Assembly: GCF_011320095.1 (NCBI RefSeq)
Contig: NZ_JAANOY010000006.1
Span: forward strand, 37,366 to 101,365
From: Cognatiluteimonas telluris
Lineage (GTDB): Bacteria; Pseudomonadota; Gammaproteobacteria; Xanthomonadales; Xanthomonadaceae
Reading direction: 5' to 3'
DNA: 64,000 nt
The notes below the pieces were generated by a model that was not told the origin of the DNA, made no database searches, and was given only the letters and a program-made list of their open reading frames with translations. Both the position numbers and the translations under genes were made by a program. Shown piece after piece: positions 48,262 to 62,597 of the stretch; the stretch's first letter is position 1, and each line of letters starts with the position of its first letter.

Positions 48262-48277
<16 letters not shown>
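46163..48277 (-). CDS. REC-PAS-histidine kinase-REC hybrid protein
   Basis: A soluble 704-aa hybrid kinase. The domains in order are: an N-terminal receiver ([13 protein letters not shown], phospho-Asp in [13 protein letters not shown]), a coiled coil ([20 protein letters not shown]), a PAS/PAC module ([20 protein letters not shown]), HisKA with H337 in [19 protein letters not shown], and HATPase ([33 protein letters not shown]). The second receiver is C-terminal ([34 protein letters not shown]). In the first receiver the conserved switch lysine is replaced ([13 protein letters not shown]). The GTG at 48277 overlaps the end of the upstream gene by 16 nt; a TTG at 48265 with a 4-nt overlap is an alternative. 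It sits in the middle of a three-gene kinase operon. Confidence 0.9.
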
Positions 48278-53739
<5,462 letters not shown>

Positions 53740-53893
53740 GCGGGGCCCCTGAAACGTGACGGCGCAGTGCCGGCATTAGGACAAAGTAGCCCATCGGCAG
53801 GGGTGACGACCTACACAGGATCTTCACGCCGCGGGCGGGGTTTGGACGGCCTCGTGTACGCTTGCCGGCCACTCGGGGGAGCCTACCGATCCA

Positions 53894-55231
53894 ATGCTTA
53901 ACTCCTCGTTGCGTCCGGTGAAAAAAGGCGTGCCGCTGCACGTCAAGGTCCTGCTGGGTTTCGTGCTCGGCGCGCTGCTCGGATTGGCCGCCCACGTCTA
54001 CGGCGCCGACGCGCCTCTGACCGAGGCCGTGATCGCCTACGGCACCAAGCCGCTGGGGCAGATCTTCCTCAACCTGCTGTTCATGCTGGTCATCCCGCTG
54101 ATGTTCTCGGCGCTGGTGCTGGGCGTGGGCGAGCTGGGTGACATCGCCAGCCTCGGGCGGCTGGGCTGGAAGACGCTCACCTACACCGCGGCGGTGACCG
54201 GCATGGCGGTCGCGATCGGCCTGGTGATGGTCAACCTGCTGCAGCCGGGCCTGCACATGGATCCGGCGCTGGTCGAGCAGGCGATGGCCAGCAATGCGGC
54301 CAAGGCGGGCGACATCGTCACCAGCGGGCGGCACCTGGACGCGATGCAGCTGCTGGTCAACATCGTGCCGCATAACGTGTTCGCCGCGGCGGTGGACGAC
54401 AAGCAGATGCTGGGCGTGGTGTTCTTCGCACTGATGGTCGGCATCGGCCTGGTGCTGACGCCGAGCCCGGCGACGGCGGCGTTCAAGCACGCGTTGCAGG
54501 GGCTGTTCGAGATCGCCATGCGGCTGATCGGCCTGATCATCCTGCTGGCGCCCTACGCGGTGGCCTGCTTCATGTTCACCCTGTGCGCGCAGCTGGGCTG
54601 GGACGTGATCGTCGGCCTGAGCTGGTTCGTGGTCACCGTGGTGGTCGCGCTCGGGTTGCACATGTTCGTGGTGCTGCCGCTGTGGGTGCGCTTCATGGGC
54701 GGCATGCCGGTGCGCACGTTCTTCCGCGGCAGCCAGGAGGCGACGCTGACCGCATTCGCGACCGCATCGTCGACGGCGACCTTGCCGGTGACGCTGCGCG
54801 TGGCTGAAGAAAACCTGCAGCTGCCGCGCAAGGTGTCGCGCTTCGTGCTGACCGTCGGTGCCTCGGCCAACCACCATGGCACGGCGCTGTTCGAAGGCGT
54901 GACGGTGCTGTTCCTGGCGCAGGTGTTCGGCCTGCACCTGCCGCTGCCGGAGCAGCTGATGGTGCTGGCGCTGTGCATCCTTGGCGGGATTGGCACCGCC
55001 GGCATCCCGTCGGGCTCGCTGCCGGTGATCGCGATGATCTGCGGCATCATCGGCATCCGCCCGGAAGGCATCGCCATCATCATCGGCGTCAACACCTTCC
55101 TGGACATGTGCCGCACCGCGCTCAACGTGACCGGCGACCTCGCCACCGCGGTCGTCGTCTCCCATCGCAGCGGCGAGCGCGACATCCCGGTCGTGGACCT
55201 GGAGCGCGCGCAGGCGCAGGAAGACCTGTAG
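53894..55231 (+). CDS. Dicarboxylate/amino acid:cation symporter (DAACS family)
   Basis: A 445-aa polytopic inner-membrane transporter of the DAACS (SLC1-like) family that takes up glutamate, aspartate or C4-dicarboxylates with sodium or protons. Hydrophobic helices span nearly the whole length (HVKVLLGFVLGALLGLAAHVY, LGQIFLNLLFMLVIPLMFSAL). The re-entrant loop motif ATASSTATLPVTLR (HP1 serine-rich) is followed by VGASANHHGTALFEGVTVLF in place of the usual GATINMDG-type helix 7 motif, and then GGIGTAGIPSGSL (HP2) and VNTFLDMCRTALNVTGD (helix 8). The NHHGT variant in helix 7 leaves the exact substrate open. Divergent from the kinase operon, with 154 nt between. Confidence 0.92.
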   Translation: MLNSSLRPVKKGVPLHVKVLLGFVLGALLGLAAHVYGADAPLTEAVIAYGTKPLGQIFLNLLFMLVIPLMFSALVLGVGELGDIASLGRLGWKTLTYTAAVTGMAVAIGLVMVNLLQPGLHMDPALVEQAMASNAAKAGDIVTSGRHLDAMQLLVNIVPHNVFAAAVDDKQMLGVVFFALMVGIGLVLTPSPATAAFKHALQGLFEIAMRLIGLIILLAPYAVACFMFTLCAQLGWDVIVGLSWFVVTVVVALGLHMFVVLPLWVRFMGGMPVRTFFRGSQEATLTAFATASSTATLPVTLRVAEENLQLPRKVSRFVLTVGASANHHGTALFEGVTVLFLAQVFGLHLPLPEQLMVLALCILGGIGTAGIPSGSLPVIAMICGIIGIRPEGIAIIIGVNTFLDMCRTALNVTGDLATAVVVSHRSGERDIPVVDLERAQAQEDL

Positions 55232-55261
55232 GCATCGGCTGCCGGCGGCGGTCGCGGCCGG

Positions 55262-56944
55262 CTAGATCTTGCTGTTCTGCAACGGGCGCTCGCGATGCAT
55301 CAGCGTCCATTCGGCGTGCTCGGCCAGCGCGGCCTCGCCCAGCACGCGCAGGATCTGGCGCTTGGCCGCCAGGCTGGTCGAGGTCGACAGCCGATGGCGC
55401 GCCGCGGCGAAGATGTGCCCCATGAAGCGGTACTGCTTGATCAGCTCCTTGTCGGCCTTCTTGTACGCGTACGCCTCGTGCACGGCGACGGCGACCGACA
55501 ACACGCCCATCATCGCCACCAGCAGGTTCTGCAGCGAGCCGTCGATGTGCCGCGCGGCGGCGGCCAGGACCGCGCTGATCGCGATGCCGATCCAAAGGCA
55601 GCCATCGGCGATCACGGTGTCGCGGCGGTGGAGCCGGCTGCGTCGCGCGGCGGTACGCGTGTAGTACTCCAGCTGTCCCGGCGACGTCGCGCTGCCGACC
55701 CACTCGTCGATCACCTGGTCCACCTGCCGTGGCCCCGTGTCCACCGGCGCCAGGATGCCGTCCAGGCTGGCGCCGCGCATCGCGTTGCGGATCCAGCCCA
55801 GTTCGACGTCCTGCTTCTGCAGGAAGTTGTCGTGCGCGAACGCCGGGGTGGCGATGTCGACGATGCCTGCCCGGCGCCAGAACGACTGCACGCGCAGCCC
55901 CTCGGCCAGCGCCCGGTAGTCGATGTATTGCCGGTGCCACTGCCGGCGCGTCGCGACGGCGGTGACGACGATGCCGGAGGCGAAGAACAGCAGGAACAGA
56001 TACAGCATCGCGTCCTGGTTGGTGACGTCGGCATACAGCACGAACGAAAACCCCATCAGCGCCGCGAGCACATAAGTGACCAGCAGCACCTTGGCGATGC
56101 GCCGCTGGTAGGTGCGCGCCAGCCAGTCGGCGACCTCGAACAGGCCATCGATGGGGCATCCCGGCCGCTCGTCCGGCAACGCCTGCGGTGTCGAGCCGAT
56201 CCGGTCGGCGTACTTAATCCAGTCCTGGTTGAATTCGCAGTGCCTGCGGAACATGGCATCGAACTCCGCCGGCATCCGCGCATGCGCGATGACGTCCTGG
56301 TCGCAGGTCAGCCAGCGGGCGCGCGGCGGATGCGCGCCGCTGGTGCCGTGGCGCAGCACCGGGATGTGGTGGACCAGGGTTTCCTCCCCCAACCCCAGCA
56401 TCCCGAGCGCCGCGCGCCGGCGTTCGATCGGCACCGGCATCTCGCCGCGCAGGTGGAAGTCGACGACCTGCGCGGTGCCGCCGACGAGCTCCGACGGCTG
56501 CCCGTCCCAGAGCGCCAGCAGGATGTGGCAGTGGCTGGAAACGAAAATGCCCGCCTGCGCGTACTGCACGTCGCGCGCCGGGCCCGCACTGCCGATGGAC
56601 GCGGCGCTTGCACCGGGCGCCAGCGGCAACTCCAGCACGTCGACCTGCTGCAACTGCTCGTCCAGATGGCGCAGGGTGGCGCAGGTGCTGAAGTCGTCGC
56701 GGAACAACGATGGCGGCAGCGGCAGCGGCGCCACCACGCGCAAGCCCATTTCGAGCGCGACATCGGTCACCAGCTGGTCGCTGCCTTCGGCCAGGGACGA
56801 CAGGACGCTGATCGGCAGGTCGGGATAGCGCGAGCGCAGGTCCTGGAAAAACTCCCGGACCTGCGCCCGCAATGCGCCGGTGTCGCAATCGCGCAGGTTG
56901 CGGTGGCCGGTGACGCCGACGATCAGGGTCGAGGCGAGCAGCAT
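55262..56944 (-). CDS. SLOG domain protein with SLATT-like membrane segments
   Basis: A 560-aa protein, last gene of the TIR cassette. The N-terminus is a SLOG/Rossmann-like nucleotide-binding domain: LIVGVTGHRNLRD (glycine loop, residues 8-19), VLSSLAEGSDQLVTDVALEM (second loop) and HILLALWDGQPSELVGGTAQVV. SLOG domains are proposed to sense or make nucleotide signals in bacterial conflict systems. The C-terminal half has paired TM helices (VLLVTYVLAALMGFSFVLY, MLYLFLLFFASGIVVTAVA) followed by YIDYRALAEGLRVQSFWRRA. A second pair follows (GCLWIGIAISAVLAAAA, LLVAMMGVLSVAVAVH). This resembles the SLATT two-TM effector that is predicted to damage membranes. The gap to the upstream small gene is 12 nt. 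Function is inferred from domains only. Confidence 0.78.
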   Translation of the reverse strand: MLLASTLIVGVTGHRNLRDCDTGALRAQVREFFQDLRSRYPDLPISVLSSLAEGSDQLVTDVALEMGLRVVAPLPLPPSLFRDDFSTCATLRHLDEQLQQVDVLELPLAPGASAASIGSAGPARDVQYAQAGIFVSSHCHILLALWDGQPSELVGGTAQVVDFHLRGEMPVPIERRRAALGMLGLGEETLVHHIPVLRHGTSGAHPPRARWLTCDQDVIAHARMPAEFDAMFRRHCEFNQDWIKYADRIGSTPQALPDERPGCPIDGLFEVADWLARTYQRRIAKVLLVTYVLAALMGFSFVLYADVTNQDAMLYLFLLFFASGIVVTAVATRRQWHRQYIDYRALAEGLRVQSFWRRAGIVDIATPAFAHDNFLQKQDVELGWIRNAMRGASLDGILAPVDTGPRQVDQVIDEWVGSATSPGQLEYYTRTAARRSRLHRRDTVIADGCLWIGIAISAVLAAAARHIDGSLQNLLVAMMGVLSVAVAVHEAYAYKKADKELIKQYRFMGHIFAAARHRLSTSTSLAAKRQILRVLGEAALAEHAEWTLMHRERPLQNSKI

Positions 56945-56956
56945 GCGCGGGATCCG

Positions 56957-57373
56957 TCAGCGCGTGGGCTGGTTCCTGATCACCGGATCGCAGGCGATGG
57001 TGGTGTTCGCGGTCGAGTCCGTCACCTGGACCTTGAACGAGCCATCCAGCTCTGCGCTGCAGCTGTCATTGATCACCCGCGTGCGACCTGCGTTGCCGTG
57101 GGTGCTGAGCTGCGATTGCGGATCGTTCTGGAACGACAGGCAATCGCCGACGAACTGGTAACGGGTGTCGGTGGTGCTGGCGAAGGTGAGCGTGACCGCC
57201 GCATTGCCGCCGCCGACGCCGAAGACCACCGAGCCGTTGTTGCCTGGCTGGTTGCCGCCGGTATACAGGTAGCTGTAGGGCGCGCCGTTGGCCGCGGCGA
57301 CATTGACCCAGCCGCCGCCGTTGCTGGACGAGTTGCGGACATCGAGGGTGACAGTGGTTGGATTGTTGGGCAC
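56957..57373 (-). CDS. Small beta-rich protein of unknown function in the TIR/SLOG cassette
   Basis: A 138-aa protein I do not recognise. It starts GTG at 57373 (VPNNPTTVTLDVRNSSSNGG), with GGAG about 11 nt upstream, 22 nt after the TIR-TPR gene. It has no signal peptide or TM helix and is rich in Gly, Asn, Ser and Thr with alternating hydrophobic residues (VVFGVGGGNAAVTLTFAS, SFKVQVTDSTANTT), so a small beta-sandwich is likely. Three cysteines are spread through the second half (GDCLSF, NDSCSAEL, IACDPVI), and the end reads CDPVIRNQPTR. A longer open frame upstream overlaps the TIR gene and has no support. Its place between two conflict-type genes suggests a regulator, sensor or antitoxin-like partner, but this is speculation. 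Confidence 0.62.
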   Translation of the reverse strand: MPNNPTTVTLDVRNSSSNGGGWVNVAAANGAPYSYLYTGGNQPGNNGSVVFGVGGGNAAVTLTFASTTDTRYQFVGDCLSFQNDPQSQLSTHGNAGRTRVINDSCSAELDGSFKVQVTDSTANTTIACDPVIRNQPTR

Positions 57374-57395
57374 GTCAGCACTCCAGTCATGACCA

Positions 57396-59528
57396 TTACG
57401 GCCGGGGGATGGTGGGGGCGGGCCGGCGCGACGGCCCATCGCGCTGGGCCAATGCCACGGCGCGGGCGTCGTGCGGTGCGTGCGCGAACGCGACCAGCGG
57501 GACGAAGCCGGAAGCCTTCAACGTGGCCAGGTAAGGCGCCGCTTCGTCGTCGCGGCCCTGCGCAAGCAGCACCCGGACCAGCAGCTCGAGCCGGTTGAAT
57601 GCAGGCGGCGTACCCAGACCGTCCCGCAGCAGGCGTTCGCAGCCCGCCCATGCCGCGCGTGCGGCTGCGGCGTCGTTGCGCGCCGCGTTGGCGTCGCCTT
57701 CGCGCAGGGCGCTTTCGGCCAGCAGCAGCCGCAGCTCGTCGGTGGGATGGCCGGTCCAGGCCGGCACGATCAGCGTGCGTGCCTCGTGCGCCAGCGCAAA
57801 GGCCTGGGCGGGATTGGATTGCGTTTCCAGTTGCGAACGCAGCAGCAGGTTGGCGGCCAGCGAGCGCAGGAAGCGCAGGTCATCGGGCTGCGCCAGGTAG
57901 GCGGCGCGCAAGGCACCTTCCGAGTCGCGCGCCAGCCGCGCGGCCAGCGCGGGATCCTCGGCGGCCAGCAACGGCGCCTTCTGCGAACGGCTCAGTGCAC
58001 TGAAATGCTGCCAGGACACGTTCTTTGGATCAGCCGCGGCCAGCTGGTCGGCCAGGGCAATGGCCTGGTCGAGATTGCGGCGGGCCGCGGCGGTTTCGCC
58101 GCGCGCGATCTGGGTCTGGACCAGCAGGACCTGCGCATTGAGCCAGTTGGTCTTCCAGATGGCGTTGTCGGGTTCTTCGGCGCGATTGCGCGCCGACAGC
58201 GCCACCTGTTGCCGGAAGCGCGATTCCGCCTCGGCCAGGCGGCCGTCGTCCTTCGCCAGCGAGCCCAGGAACGAGGCGACGTTGGAGGCGGTATCGCGCA
58301 ACCCGCGGTCGTGCGGATGCCAGCGCATCCATCGCTGGTACAGCGCCCACTCCTTGCGGAATGCCGCCTCGGCCACGCGGTGCTGGCCCCGGCTCATCGC
58401 CAGCGTGGCGAGGTTCTCCTGCCCGTACGCGACTTCCTGCTGCCAGGCGAAATTGCCCGGGTCCATCGCCGCCAGTTTCAAGGCGCTGTCGCGATAACGG
58501 GTGAGCCACAGGCCCGCCTCGTCGTACAGCCCCTTGCGCCAGTACACCAGCCCGACCCAGTACTCGGCCTGCGCGCGGTCGAACAGCCGCTGGCCGTTGC
58601 CGGGATCGCGTTCGACCAGCGCGTGGCTGCGATCGTAGGCCTCGCGGAAGGCGTCCATCGCCTGGGCATATTTGGCTTCGTCCAGGCGCACCTGGCCGAT
58701 GCCGGTGAGCGATCGCGCCTGGGCCTCGAGCGAGCGATCGCTCAGGTCGCGTGGATCCAGGGTGGCGAAGTAACCCGTCGCCTTGTCGTCGACCGCCCGC
58801 ATCAGGTCCAGGCGGCCGACGGTGGTCAGCTTGTCGCGCAGGTCGCCGAGCATGAAGCCGAGCAGGTCCTCGGCCTGCGCCTGCCGGCGCTGCGCATCGT
58901 TGCGCGCCACGTAGGCGGTGGCCGCCAGCGCGATCGCGACCGTCATGCCGGCGATCGACGCCGCGGTGACGGCGAGCAGGCGGCGGTGCCGGCGTTGCGC
59001 CTCGCGCCGGGCCAGGGCGTCGTAGCTGACGCCCAGCAGGCCGGCCACCAACCGCAGGAACGCGCGCTCGCGGCCGTCGCCCTGCAGCCGCGCATCGGCC
59101 GCCAGCGGTTCGGCCGGCGTGCCATCGGGGCCCGGAGCGACCAGCGCGGGCGGAAAGCAGGCATCGGCGCCGCTGCTGGCCGGATCGCCGGCGACCACGA
59201 AACACGCGATCCGGTCGCCGCGCCCCAGCGCCTGGAAGGATTCGACTTCGCGGTTGGCCCAGCGCGAATGCGCCGCCGCCGGAGAGCAGATGACGACCAG
59301 GGCGGCAGATTCCTGCAGCGCCTCGCGGATCGTCGCGCCCAGGTCGCCGGCGGTGGGCAATTCGTCGCGGTCGCGGAACACGGTCCCCAGGCGTGGACCG
59401 ATCGGGCCGTCGGGACCCGGCGTCCCCACCAGCGCCGCCGGCACGCGATACGCCTCCAGCCGCCGATGCAACCATTGCGCCCATCGCGAGTCGGCATGGC
59501 TGTAGCTGAGAAACGCTGCGTAATGCAT
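57396..59528 (-). CDS. TIR domain - transmembrane - TPR protein
   Basis: A 710-aa protein, first gene of the TIR/SLOG cassette. The N-terminal TIR domain (residues 1-150) shows YAAFLSYSHADSRWAQWLHR, GTVFRDRDELP, LVVICSPAAAHSRWANREVE. The WxxxE signature places a potential NAD-cleaving glutamate at E94 (W90). A single TM helix lies at about 184-206 (LLAVTAASIAGMTVAIALAATAYVA), followed by about 480 residues of TPR-like helical repeats (LTGIGQVRLDEAKYAQAMDA, ARRNLDQAIALADQLAAAD). ATG 59528 was chosen because GGGGAGG lies 5 nt upstream; a GTG at 59534 would overlap that site. Similar TIR-TPR proteins are widespread. Whether this TIR hydrolyses NAD or only binds partners cannot be told from sequence. 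Confidence 0.85.
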   Translation of the reverse strand: MHYAAFLSYSHADSRWAQWLHRRLEAYRVPAALVGTPGPDGPIGPRLGTVFRDRDELPTAGDLGATIREALQESAALVVICSPAAAHSRWANREVESFQALGRGDRIACFVVAGDPASSGADACFPPALVAPGPDGTPAEPLAADARLQGDGRERAFLRLVAGLLGVSYDALARREAQRRHRRLLAVTAASIAGMTVAIALAATAYVARNDAQRRQAQAEDLLGFMLGDLRDKLTTVGRLDLMRAVDDKATGYFATLDPRDLSDRSLEAQARSLTGIGQVRLDEAKYAQAMDAFREAYDRSHALVERDPGNGQRLFDRAQAEYWVGLVYWRKGLYDEAGLWLTRYRDSALKLAAMDPGNFAWQQEVAYGQENLATLAMSRGQHRVAEAAFRKEWALYQRWMRWHPHDRGLRDTASNVASFLGSLAKDDGRLAEAESRFRQQVALSARNRAEEPDNAIWKTNWLNAQVLLVQTQIARGETAAARRNLDQAIALADQLAAADPKNVSWQHFSALSRSQKAPLLAAEDPALAARLARDSEGALRAAYLAQPDDLRFLRSLAANLLLRSQLETQSNPAQAFALAHEARTLIVPAWTGHPTDELRLLLAESALREGDANAARNDAAAARAAWAGCERLLRDGLGTPPAFNRLELLVRVLLAQGRDDEAAPYLATLKASGFVPLVAFAHAPHDARAVALAQRDGPSRRPAPTIPRP

Positions 59529-59729
59529 GCGCACCTCCCCGGCGCCGGGTCACGCAAAGGGTACGCCGCCACCCGCCGCCACCGGCCACGATTTTGCGCT
59601 CCCGGCCAGCCGCTTTCCGCGTGCGCGCAGGCGTGCGCGCAGACAGGTTGGCGCGCGTCCCGGCGCGCCGCAGCGCCGGGGGACCGGATCCGGGCCGCAG
59701 CTCGGCGGCCTGCCGCGCCGCCGGCCTGC

Positions 59730-59758
59730 GCGACAGCCCCCGGACCGGATGGGACAAT
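59730..59758 (+). promoter_or_regulatory. Candidate tkt promoter
   Basis: GCGACA (59730-59735) and GACAAT (59753-59758), 17-nt spacer, about 41 nt before the tkt start. Only moderate matches; it is the best pair in a very GC-rich 271-nt spacer that separates the TIR cassette from tkt. Confidence 0.35.
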
Positions 59759-59799
59759 AGGCCCGCCCGCGGTTCGCCGGGCGCCTCCTGACGGTTCCC

Positions 59800-61806
59800 A
59801 TGACGACGCCTGCTTCCAAGCAACCCGGCCGCCGCGACCTTGCCAACGCCATCCGTTTCCTCGCCATCGATGCGGTCGAGGCCGCGAAGTCCGGCCATCC
59901 CGGCATGCCGATGGGCATGGCGGACATCGCCGAGGTGCTCTGGAACGACTACCTCAACCACAACCCGGGCAACCCGAAGTGGTTCAACCGCGACCGCTTC
60001 ATCCTGTCCAACGGCCACGGCTCGATGCTGCAGTACGCGCTGCTGCACCTGTCCGGCTACGACCTGCCGCTGGAGGAACTCAAGCACTTCCGCCAGCTCG
60101 ATTCGAAGACCCCCGGGCATCCGGAAAACTTCATGACCCCGGGCGTGGAAACCACGACCGGCCCGCTCGGCCAGGGCTTCGCCAACGCCGTCGGCATGGC
60201 GATGGCGGAGAAGCTGCTGGCGCAGCGCTTCAACCGGCCCGAGCTTGCGATCGTCGACCACCGCACCTGGGTGTTCATGGGCGACGGCTGCCTGATGGAA
60301 GGCATCTCGCATGAAGCCGCCTCGCTCGCCGGCACCTGGGGCCTGAACAAGCTGGTCGCGTTCTGGGACGACAACCGGATCAGCATCGACGGCGACGTCG
60401 CCGGTTGGTTCACCGACGACACTCCGGCGCGGTTCGAGGCTTACGGCTGGAACGTCATCCGCGGCGTCGACGGCCATGACGCCGACGAGATCAAGACCGC
60501 GATCGAGACCGCGATGAAGTCGGCAGACAAGCCGACGCTGGTGTGCTGCCGCACCACGATTGGTTTTGGCTCGCCCAACAAGGCCGGCAAGGAGTCCAGC
60601 CACGGCGCCGCGCTGGGCAAGGACGAGGTTGCCGCCACCCGCGCCGCCTTGAACTGGCCGCACGCGCCGTTCGAGATCCCGGACGACATCCGCCTGGCGT
60701 GGCGCGCACGCGATGCGGGCCTGGTCCGCGAACACCAGTGGGGCCAGCTGTTCGACCTGTATGCGTCGCGCTATCCGGAACTGGCCGATGAGCTCGTCCG
60801 TCGCTCGCGCGCGCAACTGCCCGACGACTTCGCCACCGCCGCCGACGCGTACGTTGCCAAGTTGCAGGCCGACGGCCCGGTGGTCGCCTCGCGCAAGGCC
60901 TCACAGATGGCGATCGAGACCTTCGCACCGCTGCTGCCGGAACTCATCGGCGGCTCGGCCGACCTCGCGCATTCCAACCTGACGCTGTGGAAGGGCAGCA
61001 AGTCCGTCGCCAGCGAGGACGCCGACGCCAACTACGTCTATTACGGCGTGCGCGAATTCGCGATGACCGCGATCAGCAACGGGCTGGCGCTGCACGGGTG
61101 CTTCATCCCCTACGACGCGACGTTCCTCGTCTTCAGCGACTACGCGCGCAACGCGGTGCGCATGAGCGCGCTGATGGGCGCGCACGCGATCCACGTGTAC
61201 ACGCACGATTCGATCGGCCTGGGCGAGGACGGCCCGACCCACCAGCCGGTCGAGCACCTGGCCTCGCTGCGCTACATCCCGCACAACGACGTCTGGCGTC
61301 CGTGCGATGCGGTGGAGTCGGCGGTGGCGTGGCGGGCGGCGATCGAGCGTCGCGACGGCCCCAGCTGCCTGGTGTTCTCGCGCCAGAACCTCGCCCACCA
61401 GCCGCGCAGCGAGGCGCAGCTGCACGACATCGGCCGCGGTGGGTACGTGCTGCGCGACAGTGTTGGAGCGCCGACCCTGATCCTGATCGCGACGGGCTCG
61501 GAAGTCGGCATCGCGATGCAGGCGGCCGCGCAGCTGGGCGACGGCGTGCGCGTGGTGTCGATGCCGTCGAGCGACGTGTTCGATCGGCAGGAAGCGGCGT
61601 ACCGCGAATCGGTACTGCCGCGCGCCTGCCGCAGGCGCGTCGCGATCGAGGCCGGCGTCAGCGATTTCTGGCGCAAGTACGTCGGCCTCGATGGCGCCGT
61701 CGTCGGCATCGACGGCTTCGGCGCGTCGGCACCGATCGAGGCGCTGATGCCGCACTTCGGCTTCACCGTCGAGCGCGTGGTCGCGACGGCGCGGTCGCTG
61801 GCGTGA
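59800..61806 (+). CDS. tkt: Transketolase
   Basis: Thiamine diphosphate enzyme of the pentose phosphate pathway that moves two-carbon units between sugar phosphates. The 668-aa product has the whole family signature: [20 protein letters not shown] near the N-terminus, [40 protein letters not shown], and the ThDP/metal motif [29 protein letters not shown], the catalytic [20 protein letters not shown] and [20 protein letters not shown] follow. ATG 59800 begins the family N-terminus; a weak ribosome site precedes it. The 3-methyladenine glycosylase gene follows 16 nt later. Confidence 0.97.
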   Translation: MTTPASKQPGRRDLANAIRFLAIDAVEAAKSGHPGMPMGMADIAEVLWNDYLNHNPGNPKWFNRDRFILSNGHGSMLQYALLHLSGYDLPLEELKHFRQLDSKTPGHPENFMTPGVETTTGPLGQGFANAVGMAMAEKLLAQRFNRPELAIVDHRTWVFMGDGCLMEGISHEAASLAGTWGLNKLVAFWDDNRISIDGDVAGWFTDDTPARFEAYGWNVIRGVDGHDADEIKTAIETAMKSADKPTLVCCRTTIGFGSPNKAGKESSHGAALGKDEVAATRAALNWPHAPFEIPDDIRLAWRARDAGLVREHQWGQLFDLYASRYPELADELVRRSRAQLPDDFATAADAYVAKLQADGPVVASRKASQMAIETFAPLLPELIGGSADLAHSNLTLWKGSKSVASEDADANYVYYGVREFAMTAISNGLALHGCFIPYDATFLVFSDYARNAVRMSALMGAHAIHVYTHDSIGLGEDGPTHQPVEHLASLRYIPHNDVWRPCDAVESAVAWRAAIERRDGPSCLVFSRQNLAHQPRSEAQLHDIGRGGYVLRDSVGAPTLILIATGSEVGIAMQAAAQLGDGVRVVSMPSSDVFDRQEAAYRESVLPRACRRRVAIEAGVSDFWRKYVGLDGAVVGIDGFGASAPIEALMPHFGFTVERVVATARSLA

Positions 61807-61822
61807 GCCGGTTGCCCGGGCG

Positions 61823-62422
61823 ATGAGTGCAAGCGCGCGGGCCGGGACACGTCTGCCGCGCGCGTTCTACCGGCGCGACCCGCGCGAGGTCGCGCCGGAC
61901 CTGCTCAACAAGGTCCTGGCTTCGGCCGACGGCCGCCGCGCGCGGATCGTCGAGACCGAAGCCTATTGCGGCCCGATCGACGCCGCCGCGCACACCTTCC
62001 GTGGCCAGACCGCGCGCAACGCGGTGATGTTTGGCAAGCCGGGCCTGCTGTATGTCTATTTCACCTACGGCATGCACTTCTGCTGCAACGCCGTCTGCGG
62101 CGAGGAAGGCGAGGGCGTGGCCGTGCTGCTGCGTGCCGCCGAGCCGCTGGCGGGACTGGCGCTGATGCGCGAATCGCGGCCCGCGGCCCGGCGCGACCGC
62201 GAGTTGTGCAGCGGCCCGGCGCGGCTGTGCCAGGCGTTCGGCATTGCGCGCGCGCAGGACGGCGTGGATCTCGTCACCGGCACGAGCGGCTTCAGCATCG
62301 TCGACGACGGCACGCCGCCGCCGGAAGAGCCCATCGTCACCACCCGGGTCGGCATCCGCCACGCCGCCGAGGAGCCGTGGCGCTGGTACGTGGCGGGCAA
62401 CCCGCACGTCTCCAAGCGCTGA
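61823..62422 (+). CDS. 3-methyladenine DNA glycosylase (AAG/MPG family)
   Basis: Base-excision repair enzyme that removes alkylated and deaminated purines. The 199-aa product matches the AAG/MPG fold: LPRAFYRRDPREVAPDLLNKVL, ARIVETEAYCGPIDAAAHTF with the catalytic glutamate in VETEAY, RNAVMFGKPGLLYVYFTYGMHFCCN (DNA-intercalating tyrosine region), and AVLLRAAEPL, LCSGPARLCQAFGI. It belongs to the eukaryotic-type family that is patchy in bacteria and is distinct from E. coli AlkA and Tag. It lies directly after tkt, probably on the same transcript, and a REP element follows. Confidence 0.93.
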   Translation: MSASARAGTRLPRAFYRRDPREVAPDLLNKVLASADGRRARIVETEAYCGPIDAAAHTFRGQTARNAVMFGKPGLLYVYFTYGMHFCCNAVCGEEGEGVAVLLRAAEPLAGLALMRESRPAARRDRELCSGPARLCQAFGIARAQDGVDLVTGTSGFSIVDDGTPPPEEPIVTTRVGIRHAAEEPWRWYVAGNPHVSKR

Positions 62423-62433
62423 GCATTGCTGCC

Positions 62434-62458
62434 GTGGGAGCGGCTTCAGCCGCGAGGT
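62434..62458 (+). repeat. REP-like element (copy 6)
   Basis: GTGGGAGCGGCTTCAGCC and following bases match 23 of 25 consensus positions, 12 nt after the glycosylase gene. A GCGTAG remnant follows at 62460-62465, possibly part of a second, decayed arm. Confidence 0.8.
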
Positions 62459-62544
62459 CGCGTAGCGTCCACCCGGGCGCCGCCCGCAATCCACCCGCTC
62501 CCGATGCGCCAGCCACAAGCCCGCGACGGCCACCGCGTGCCCGC

Positions 62545-62596
62545 TTGACACTGTCGATTACGCATGTAATCTAGGCAAAAGTTTACGGGTGTAATC
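62545..62596 (+). promoter_or_regulatory. blaI promoter with two BlaI-type operators
   Basis: A perfect -35 TTGACA (62545-62550) is followed by a -10 region around TAATCT (62567-62572). Operator 1, GATTACGCATGTAATC (62556-62571), is a near-perfect palindrome over the -10. Operator 2, GTTTACGGGTGTAATC (62581-62596), matches 13 of 16 bases and abuts the ATG. They are 25 bp apart start to start and resemble the TACA-N-TGTA class bound by BlaI/MecI dimers, so the pair is very likely autoregulated. Confidence 0.8.
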
Positions 62597-62597
62597 G

